Shown here one piece after another: positions 56,084-64,000 of a stretch of 64,000 bases of DNA; position 1 is the first letter of the stretch, and each line of letters opens with the position of its first letter. A program made the position numbers and the translations under genes. The stretch is from Paramarasmius palmivorus (Eukaryota > Basidiomycota > Agaricomycetes > Agaricales > Marasmiaceae). The notes beneath the pieces are model-generated. The model did not search any database and had not been told where the DNA came from. It saw nothing but the letters and a program-made list of their open reading frames with translations. The stretch spans positions 496,001-560,000 of the forward strand of contig JAYKXP010000011.1 of NCBI GenBank assembly GCA_037176845.1. Direction: 5' to 3'.

Positions 56084-58862
56084 TTTCGCGGAACCAGCCA
56101 CAACAAAGAAGAAGGTCGGCAGAAAATGATCGCTTGGATCGAGCAAGAACGGGGGGCGAGGAGATGTGCTACTGACATTCTCGGGGGTAGGTGCTTAAGT
56201 ATCGGAAGAACTTATTACCTCGATGAGGTGCGCCCCTTGTTACAATCAATTATCCTCACCACCACCAGAAGATGGCGAGGACTCGGAACCATGAGAAGAT
56301 TGGCAGCTCGAATAACCCTTCTCGTTTGGGAGTATCGCGCTGATATCGGTGGAACCCTGATGGTAGAGTCCAAGCTGGGGTACACATGTCAACCGAACCG
56401 GATAGTGTACGGGACACTCACGAGTATGACATTCCTTTGTAATTGATCGGATATTGATCAATGGGCTGGAAGAAAACTCGAAGGATAACATGGTCAGTAA
56501 TTAGATACACCAGGAAAGATCTGGGACCAAGAACCAGGGATACCATCATGATGTCTGTGCAAGAAGGGGTCAGTTCCAGGGGACACTCGATGCGTCGTAA
56601 ACTCGTGACTCGAGCTCGGCGAGATCCGTAAGATTTCGGCAGTCGGTCATTTCAATGACGTCGGTTATGTCCATTTTTGTAAATAGCAAAATTAAAATAA
56701 TTTCTATCTACTTAGCGTGACAGTGATTTCTATCTTCAGGATTTCTATAGCCAAATCCGGCAGCTCCTCTGCAACTCTTCTTCGCGGGGTAGCTGCAAGT
56801 GTAGGGTAAGGGCATCGTTTTTGGGCAGGAAAGGGAGCGTGAATTTTGCATGCTAAGGGGCAGTAAGTACGAGGACGCGACTACAGGAACTGAGGGCTAC
56901 TCACAGAGCAGAGAAAACACCACATGAGGAAACACAAGGTGCCATCCTTTAGAGAGGCGTCCATTAGTGGGTTCTCGTCTCGGGAGGATAGAGGGTGGCC
57001 TTTCCCAAAGGTACCCCCTTCTCCTGCTGCTCAGGATAGCTCCCATCGGGGTGGATGCTGTGCCTGAGCAGCAGGACAAGTAAGATATCGTTGGGCAATG
57101 CCAGAGAGAGGAGTGTTGGGGTGTGCCACTTACCTGAAGGCGGTGGTATAAGAGAAAGACGCGCTTGTTGATCAATCAACAAACGCGCGTGCTCGTGTGG
57201 ACGCGTTTATTAGCCGAGCACGAGGCAGCTACTCCGAAACTCTTTCCTTCAGCAACCTTCAATGCAATCGAATTCTAAAGCAACCGCAAAGGACTCTACG
57301 CACCTCTCAGCCCCATACTACCCACTTTGCTATACAAGTAGAACAAAAACTCCGTTGCAGTACTTCAAGCTGTCAAACGAGCCCCACGTCGCTTCGACTC
57401 ACAAAATCTCACGTGGATTCTGAGTATCCTGCATTGAAATCACCCAGATGGACCCCAAAACTCCGTATCCTTTTATTTCATGTATTCTTCCGCCTAGCTT
57501 TCATGGGAGTGTTGATCCGGGTGCCAACCACTTTTGACATTCGATCGTCCTTCGTCCTCGCTAACCTCAACAGCACGCCCCATGAATGGCTCTGAGAAGA
57601 TTTTCAGGTGGGTGAACGCAGTAAAGCTACCATTCATCTATTCATACCTTCAAGCTCTTTGATGGTGCTCCCTATACACGCTCTCACAGCCGTATGTAAC
57701 ATGATATTGCCCGTCTCGAAGAGAAATAGTATCAGTGCGAATGCCTTCATGAGCGCAGAACATTTTGATGTTGCCCTTGGAAACAAGTTGAACAACCTCC
57801 TTGACAGGGAGCAATTCTCAACGATATTAACCGATAGGCTTGAGTCACAGGCTTTCCATGTTCATCTGCTGGGATAAAACTAATCAGTGGAGCCCGAGAC
57901 TGCTGATAGATTGACATACTCCTCCAGTTCACATTTTTCGGAGTTGTACAAAAGTAGGTTACGAGCCTTAGTCTGTCTTCAAGCTGGAAATGGGTTTCCT
58001 CATCGTCCTTGGCGGCCTTTCAAGTAGCGCTATCCTTTGGCACCGTGGCAAGATGGAAAGAACTGGAGAAAGAGGTTCCTTGAATCATTGATGGTTGCAA
58101 TCCGCCGGGTTTGACATTGGCAGACTCAAATACAGAAACCTTGATGTAGAACTTGAAACTTGGAAACGAAGCATTCGAGGACTGAGTACTGAGTACTGAT
58201 GCGATGCAATTTTCGGGCTTCTCGAATCGTGACCGGTGAGGCTACGTGTGGGTATCCATAAGTTTTAATCTCGTTGAATGAATGTGTTTCAAATACCTCG
58301 ACCGTCGACGGCTGATGGCAATGTGTAGCAGAAAGAAGTCCAACTAACAGAGAAACAGCTCTTCAGATCTTCGTCCGACTCGGAGGGAGGTAGAATAGAA
58401 GTAAGTACTTATTTGGGCTGTGTACTGTAGCTGTGACAAGCCCAGGAAATATTGTAAATAATCGTTTTCGAAATGACGTCGCTGCCTGGTCTCCCGGTGA
58501 TGACGTCTGAATCTCGCCGTTATCTCTTATCAGTTTACGACTCATCAAGTGTACTCTCGGTCAGTTTGTGATAGTTTCTGTCTTCGACATAAGGAATGTT
58601 GATTTGACAATAATGCCCAACGACAACATTCCTGAGTTCCAGGTATAGCTACCCGAGGGAGTTTCAAGAATTCAACCACCGGATGTGTCCTGAGTGCACT
58701 CCAGACGAAGCTGACAGTGTAACGGAACACATTTGAGAGATGAGCGACCGTGGAAAAATATCACATAATCACCATTCAACGCTCTGTTCACCTGATCAAG
58801 CTGAACTTCGAAACACGATACAATGAAATCCTACCGTCACCTCTTTTTCCCCTTTTCCCATC
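56084..58862. other. 2.8-kb intergenic region
   Basis: No gene supported. Contains a 14-bp perfect inverted repeat at 57022-57076. Plus-strand frames at 57197-57595 and 57608-57877 have some protein-like stretches (FRLAFMGVLIRVPTTFDIRS) but no clear exon borders or family. A GAGTACT tandem repeat occurs near 58184-58200. Confidence 0.45.
57022..57076. repeat. 14-bp perfect inverted repeat (stem-loop)
   Basis: TCCTGCTGCTCAGG (57022-57035) is exactly complementary to CCTGAGCAGCAGGA (57063-57076), with a 27-nt loop. GC-rich, so it would form a stable hairpin in RNA. Not associated with a recognised gene. Confidence 0.75.
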
Positions 58863-60060
58863 ATGATTCTTCAAGGACTTCTCCTGTTTCTTGGCTCTGC
58901 TGTTGCAGCTCCCAGCAGGAATGTTACTCTAGCAGCTAGGGACCTTATAGACGGGAATCGTGAGTCAATTCCTTCCATATTTTAATGAACAACTTCCTGA
59001 TATTCTTCTACGAATAATAGACATCCTTCATTTCTTTGACGTATTCGATGCCTTTGGGCACATGTCTGTGCGCAATCCTGACAATGAAAGCCAATTCATC
59101 ATGTGCGAATGTTTCATTCCGAATGTTGAATTTAATTAAGCTGCACTGCTCAGGCCTTTACCAAAAGCACCGGCACTGGTAAATGTGCCCGATCTAGTCA
59201 CGTATGATTCGCCACCGTTGCAACCAAGGTCTTCGTACTGATCCAGATGAACAGCTATGACATCTCCGGCGCAACACCTTTACAGATGACTTTCAATGAG
59301 TCTGTCACTGGAAATTCAATACCCCCATCCGCTGGAGAGCGGTTTATCTCATCCCAGGTAAGCTTTCGCCTCTCTCCTCTTCGGCGTTGGCGCAGACTCA
59401 GATGTTATTGTCGTAGTTATACGCCCAATACCCCGATGTCAAGGCAGTTGTTCACTCGCATACCTTGGATGTACTCCCTTTCGCGGATGTCGGTACTGGA
59501 TTAAGGGCTATGATGGGCGTCGTGGGTATTCTCTTGCCTCGTCAATGAACTTCAATGCTGATGTTAGTCACCAGGCAGGCTCTTTAGGCGCGCTGACGAA
59601 TGGGACTCCTATATTCGACTACGATCTGCTCCCGACTAACGTACTTCCTGGAGACGCACCCCATGACCTAATAGTCAGAAACGTAGTGTTGGGAGATGCT
59701 CTTGCTGGAATGTTCGAAGATGGTAGTGCAGTTGTATTGATGAAGGGTGCGAGATCTTGATTTTGCATGTCGACACTGATCCGAATATCGATATGAATAG
59801 GCCACGGAATGGCTGTGCGAGCACCTTCGATCAAGCAAGTTGTTTTCCGAGCATACAATACTAAGCAATCGGCGAAGGTTCAACTGCAGGCAGCTTCCTT
59901 GGGAGGACATGGGTGGTTAACATCGAGACAGGCGGCGGATGCAGCAAATACGAATGAAGGAGATGCACCAATTAATCAGGCTTGGAATTTGTGGGTTGAA
60001 CAAGTCCAACGGTCGGCAAATGGCTTGTATGTGAACGACTTGAGAGGCGATGTTTTGTAG
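58863..60060 (+). CDS. Class II aldolase/adducin-fold protein with signal peptide
   Basis: Zinc-dependent aldolase fold; substrate unknown. Signal peptide MILQGLLLFLGSAVAAPS, then NVTLAARDLIDGN. Exon 2 gives HILHFFDVFDAFGHMSVRNP and DNESQFIM. Next LPKAPALVNVPDLVT joins YDISGATPLQMTFNES through an intron ending GAACAG. SAGERFISSQ joins LYAQYPDVKAVVHSHTLDVL, holding the metal-binding HSH. DVGTGLRAMMGVV joins GSLGALTNGTPIFDYDLLPT, then APHDLIVRNVVLGDALAGMF and AVVLMKG joins HGMAVRAPSIKQVVFRAYNT with the third zinc His. The C-terminus is SANGLYVNDLRGDVL. All junctions preserve frame; about 300 residues. An N-glycosylation sequon (NVT) follows the leader. The secretory leader is unusual for this fold. 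It neighbours two P450s transcribed towards it. Confidence 0.87.
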
Positions 60061-60210
60061 TCGGGTTTTATCGTCGTCCCAGGGCCATTACACACGCCTC
60101 AAACAAACCTCACGGACGTCTTATTCAAATATTGCCGGGACTGAGCACATTCGATATAAATTACGTTACAAATCAGATCTATAGGATTGCCCCGGACTGC
60201 GCGAATGTTT

Positions 60211-62506
60211 TCAGGTCAAATTGGTGCTCAATTCATACTCGTCGACTGCAGTCTTGATTAAACTCTCTGCCTCTACCGATCTCGGCTTGATCGAGCACTT
60301 GAAGGGGAATGGCGTCCTTCGAGGACTATTAGGGCTACGGATCTAGCAGAAGCCATTGAGTACTCACGCAATGATTGAACTGTGTGGTTCGTATACAGGT
60401 TCGATGACATTTCCCTGTTCGTCTCTGGCCTTGGATATGTTAAACGTCTTAAGCATTGAGGCTACGACTATCCAAAGTGACGTATAAGCCATGTTGCGAC
60501 CTGGGCAGATTCTAGAGGAGTCTCAGCTCGCGCTTGGTAATAAATACTTAGAAACAAACCTTCTACCAAAACCAAAGACCGTGAAGATCGCATCTCTGAA
60601 TGACTCGTCAAGTTCTTGTCCTCTATTTTTCAGGAATCGCTCGGGTTTGAAATCGAAGGGTTCAGGATAAACATCCTGTTTACGATTTCCAGGTTACAAA
60701 TGTATCGCAAGGAAAGGAAAGAAGCTCACCTCATCGTGAAGAATAGCCCTGTGTGCAAATGACATACTGCATTCGTCAAAATGAACTCTGGTTGACGCAC
60801 CATACGTTTCCAATCACCACAGAGCGTCCGGGAATTCTATATCCTTCATATTCATCCTCAACATCAAGATAATGTGGTAAAGCTAAAGGAGCAACGCATT
60901 TCCATCTAAGGCTTTCCCAGACCAGTGCGGTCACATAGGGCATGTCTCTTTCATCTTCGAACATTGGGAGGCGACCGGGAACAACCCTATCGATCTCCTC
61001 CTGTGCCCTGCGTTGAACATCTGGGGCAGTCAGCATAGCGAATATGAAGGATGCGACAGCTGCTACGGTCTTCAAAATGCGTCAGTGGAAGAGCAACCAG
61101 GGAGAAAGGTATTCGTACAGTATCGGCACCAGCTAGCGGTGGTGAATTAGGGCCAATCTTAGTTTACAGAGAATATGAATTACCTAGATACATGGACCCA
61201 GCGGTCTCACGAATCAAATCCTCCTTCTTTTTGTGCTCAGTCGATGCATCTTCCTCGATGTTCTGTAGAGCGCTCGAGATGAAGGACGGGGAATAATTCC
61301 CGGATTCCTAAGTAAATGGGCCAAGTCATCAGATTTTGACTTGAATGAAGCCACCAGGACACTGACTATCATCCGCTTCCCAGCTGCAAACGGCTGATTA
61401 ACTAACCTCAGCGCAAGCTCTCTCCAAATTTGCGCCTTTCTCTGGAATCCGGCCCCCGGAACCCAAGACGGCGCCCGCTTCAAGATTGGGAAGGAGTCCT
61501 TTGAAGGTGGTTAGACGATCAATGTTAAGATCAGAATCATCTCTCTTGAATACGTACCACGAGAAAGGCGCCTGGAATCATAGCATCCATAAGAGGCTTT
61601 ATCGCTTCTTCAACGAGTTTGACATATGGATCATCCTTATGCTGTACTTCGATACCATAGGCCACCATCATGATGACTCGAGCAGCGTAACTTGAGGTTT
61701 GTCAGTAGGGGATGATTGTCGAATATGAATATACCCACTGTTTGAGATGTCCAAGGTACGGTTCGGGTTTGGCTAACAGGTCATCAAGGAGTAGGTTGGT
61801 AGCTTTCACTTGCTGAGGGAGAAACAGCTTTGTGGAGCTAGGAGTAAAAGCTTCTTGGAATATTCGCCGGTGTACGCGCCTAGAGCCGAAAAGGCTTGTA
61901 TGAGACGACTCAACTGTTGATTCGACGACGTGCTTACCAGCTATCTCCTACAAGCCATTAAAGTGGGGTGGGTGTAGATACTTTGAATGTAGCAATGTTA
62001 CGTACCGTATTGCTGGAATGCGAAGTTCCAATTCCATCCCATCAAATCGCACCCCATCGGCCACGGGGTCTTGACAACAAGACAAGTAAGCAAGGTCGGT
62101 CTTGTGGTAAGTATATCAGGTAGCTCACCTACTAGAGTAAATTCTCGAACGTTTTTCTAACAGATCCGAAGCTACCTTGGCACTGTTGAGGACGATTATG
62201 GAGCTACCAGCAGCGTCAAGGTGAATGAAGCCAGTCTGAGACCCTGTTAGAAATCGGAACGGTGAATAACGGCTGGCAACATAGTCTACTCAACACACCA
62301 TATTCCTTGCCCCAAACGCGATACACTTCATATTCTTGAAATGAAGGAAGGTGGAGTAAGTTGCCTACAAGAGGAAGTTTCGGAGGACCTGGAGGTAAAG
62401 GAAGCTTCGAGAGCCGCCTCTTCACAATGCAGCGAAGCGGCACGAGAAAGATTACGAAGCAAATAATCCAAATCATGTCGAGGCGAGACGGTTCGAGTAT
62501 CATCAT
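60211..62506 (-). CDS. Cytochrome P450, one apparent single-base deletion
   Basis: Membrane-bound haem monooxygenase. N-terminus MMILEPSRLDMIWIICFVIF (anchor), LPLPPGPPKLPLVGNLLHLP, FIHLDAAGSSIIVLNSAK and SDLLEKRSRIYSS. Then MGWNWNFAFQQYG joined to DSW, VMMVAYGIEVQHKDDPYV-like sequence, FPILKRAPSWVPGAGFQRKA, ESGNYSPSFISSALQNIEED, GADT at helix I, VASFIFAMLTAPDVQRRAQE, MPYVTALVWESLRWKCVAPL, YEGYRIPGRSVVIGNVW, FGFGRR (intron) ICPGRNMAYTSLW, and a last exon TPFPFKCSIKPRSVEAESLI to the stop at 60211. At the exon opening PWPMGCDLMGW the frame is one base short compared with the paralogue at 42738; the G4 run at 62065-62068 (plus strand) is the probable site. Everything else is intact. Start may be 62503. 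Confidence 0.83.
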
Positions 62507-63008
62507 GAACGTATGACCACGTATATAAGGAGACTAGAGACGGTCGCGTTGTAGTAGAAGGCCTAGAGGCGGAAAACGGGGAGGGGGTGGTGCTTGACGT
62601 AGGGCGTCCCGTCCAGCAGCTCTAAATCGAATGGAGAGCGGAGTTGCTTCCACTCACTTCATTGTAGTAGAGATTCAATAAATCTGAAGGTCAGAAGCGA
62701 GCTGTCTGGCACACAGGAAACTGTCAGAATAATTAGGCGCGGGTATAAATTTGGCACCCACATTCTGAGTACAGATTGTTATCATTACCTCCCGGCCTAA
62801 AGCGTCTTGGAAATCCACTCCTTGTGATACCACATTCAAATGCAGCGTCGGGCAACGGCGCGTGTTTATCACCTCTGAGTTTCCACAGCACCTCTTTATG
62901 GCGTAATAGGTATTGAGCAAACAATGCAATAGTAGATGGGGATCGTATTTTGGGCTCATACTACAGCGAAATGTTGATTGCTCCCTCGACGCAAAAATGT
63001 ACGTGAAA
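62507..63008. other. Intergenic spacer between tandem P450 genes
   Basis: Promoter of the P450 at 60211 and 3' region of the next copy. A minus-strand frame at 62675-63019 is not protein-like. Confidence 0.5.
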
Positions 63009-64000
63009 TTATTTGACATCGCGAACAGCCATAATAAGCTCTTCTGCCTCCGCCGATCTGGGCTTTATCGAGCATTTGAATGGCAGCGGAGTGCTTTGGA
63101 TACATTAAGTTGTGAAGACTAATTACAGATCTGGGGACACTCACGAAATAATCAGACTTTGGGGTACATAAAGAGGCTCAACGATATTCCCAAACTCATC
63201 TCGAGCCTTGGATATCTCGAACACCTTCAGTATCGAAGCGGCGACTATCCACACGGATGCGTAGGCCATGTGACGACCAGGACAGATCCTAGAGTGGTAC
63301 AATGAGATTGTTGTATGTTCCTGAAAGATAAGTGAAAACATGCACCTTCGCCCATAGCCAAATACAGTAAAGATTGAATCTTTGAATGTGTTGTCGATTT
63401 CAATCCCGTGCTCCTTGTTCTGAAGATATCGTTCCGGTTTGAATTCGAAAGGTTGAGGATAGATGCGCTGATTGGCGGCTTGAACATGGATTAAAATAAA
63501 GTATACGCCTCGTTCCCTACCTCGTCGTGAAGGATAGCCCTTTGGTCGATGTGAATCCCTTTGACCTGTGTCACAAGCCAAAATTCACTTACCATATGTT
63601 ACTGAATACTGTCGACCCTTTCGGAATTCTGTAACCACAGTATTCATCTTCTTCCTCAAGATAATGCGGTAAACCTGACGATTGAATAAGTTAGCGATTG
63701 ATTAAAAAGGAAACATTATGTACCAAGGTTTAGGACATTCTTCCACCTGAGAGATTCCCAGATCGCAGCGGTTACATATGGCATGAGCTTCACATCTTCA
63801 AAGGTCGGCAGGCGGTTCGGAGCTACTCGATCAATCTCTTCTTGTGCTTTGCGTTGAGCATCCGGGGCGGCCAACATTGCGAAGATAAAGGCCGCTATAG
63901 CTGCTACAGTCTAGCATGTTTTCAGCAAATAAGGGCTGTTATCGAGAAATGTCAATCACTCACGGTATCTGACCCAGCTGTATTATGTGTGAGCGAGGCT
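63009..64000 (-). CDS. Cytochrome P450, 5' part outside window
   Basis: C-terminal half of a third related P450. From the right edge: AGSDT at helix I, TVAAIAAFIFAMLAAPDAQR, KAQEEIDRVAPNRLPTFEDV, MPYVTAAIWESLRWKNVLNL (ExxR helix), PHYLEEEDEYCGYRIPKGST, YPQPFEFKPERYLQNKEHGI, FTVFGYGRR (intron) ICPGRHMAYASVWIVAASIL with the haem Cys, ISKARDEFGNIVEPLYVPQS, and a terminal exon TPLPFKCSIKPRSAEAEELI with MAVRDVK and the stop at 63009-63011. No lesion seen in the visible part. It is tandem to, and about 500 bp from, the copy at 60211-62506. Confidence 0.88.

Noticed and set aside
57022..57076. Hairpin read as a bacterial-type terminator
   Set aside because: No U run follows and the context is fungal; treated as an unexplained inverted repeat.
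57197..57877. Plus-strand frames that might be a DUF6534 remnant
   Set aside because: Only a loose resemblance to the C-terminal LNSR-type motif (SFVLANLNS); surrounding residues do not match.
1..64000. CRISPR arrays, insertion sequences, prokaryotic operons
   Set aside because: No regularly spaced repeats and no transposase or integrase motifs; the sequence is intron-rich eukaryotic DNA.

Overview
The window is nuclear DNA of a filamentous basidiomycete, most likely a mushroom-forming agaricomycete. The grounds are densely split genes with 45-70 nt GT-AG introns, a eukaryotic tRNA-Ala gene with an anticodon-loop intron, and several protein families that I know as agaricomycete expansions: DUF6534 membrane proteins, a lineage-specific YDE..VKRG family, MYND-finger proteins and P450s with a C-terminal KPRS tail. 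All gene models were spliced by eye. Exon edges are well supported where the reading frame and a family motif run across the junction, and are provisional elsewhere.

Layout. 1-5.6 kb: 3' end of a short-chain dehydrogenase (+), a Zn2Cys6 regulator with its zinc cluster at the C-terminus (+), and two unrecognised genes (+, -). 6-9.3 kb: a lineage-specific family gene (+) facing the GPI-anchor gene GPI11/PIG-F (-). 10.3-14.7 kb: a MYND-finger protein and a DUF6534 membrane protein, both (-). 16.3-22.4 kb: a GMC oxidoreductase (+), a tRNA-Ala(CGC) (-), a SANT/Myb protein of ZZZ3 type (+), and a PBDC1/Ypl225w-like eEF1A chaperone (+). 22.4-30.9 kb: gene-poor, holding only exon-like fragments. 30.9-32.0 kb: a bZIP factor (+) with an apparent GC-AG intron. 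35.1-37.0 kb: a transaldolase-like protein (-) lacking the Schiff-base lysine. 38.6-41.5 kb: a four-helix membrane protein (+) and a PHO13-type phosphatase (+). 42.7-45.1 kb: a damaged P450 (+). 45.2-54.1 kb: the NuA4 subunit EPL1, a secreted GH18 chitinase and a long disordered coiled-coil protein, all (-). 54.5-56.1 kb: a second DUF6534 protein (-). 58.9-64 kb: a class II aldolase-fold protein with a signal peptide (+) and two tandem P450s (-), the last running off the window.

Most genes are unrelated housekeeping or lineage-specific loci, not one pathway. Three related P450s, an SDR, a GMC oxidoreductase and a secreted aldolase-like protein give the window an oxidative flavour, but only the last 5 kb (aldolase plus two P450s) is close enough to suggest shared use. 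The most unusual items are the transaldolase-like gene with four substituted active-site positions, single-base losses in two P450 copies, the GC-AG intron inside the bZIP domain, and nested palindromes near 19.24 and 57.05 kb.
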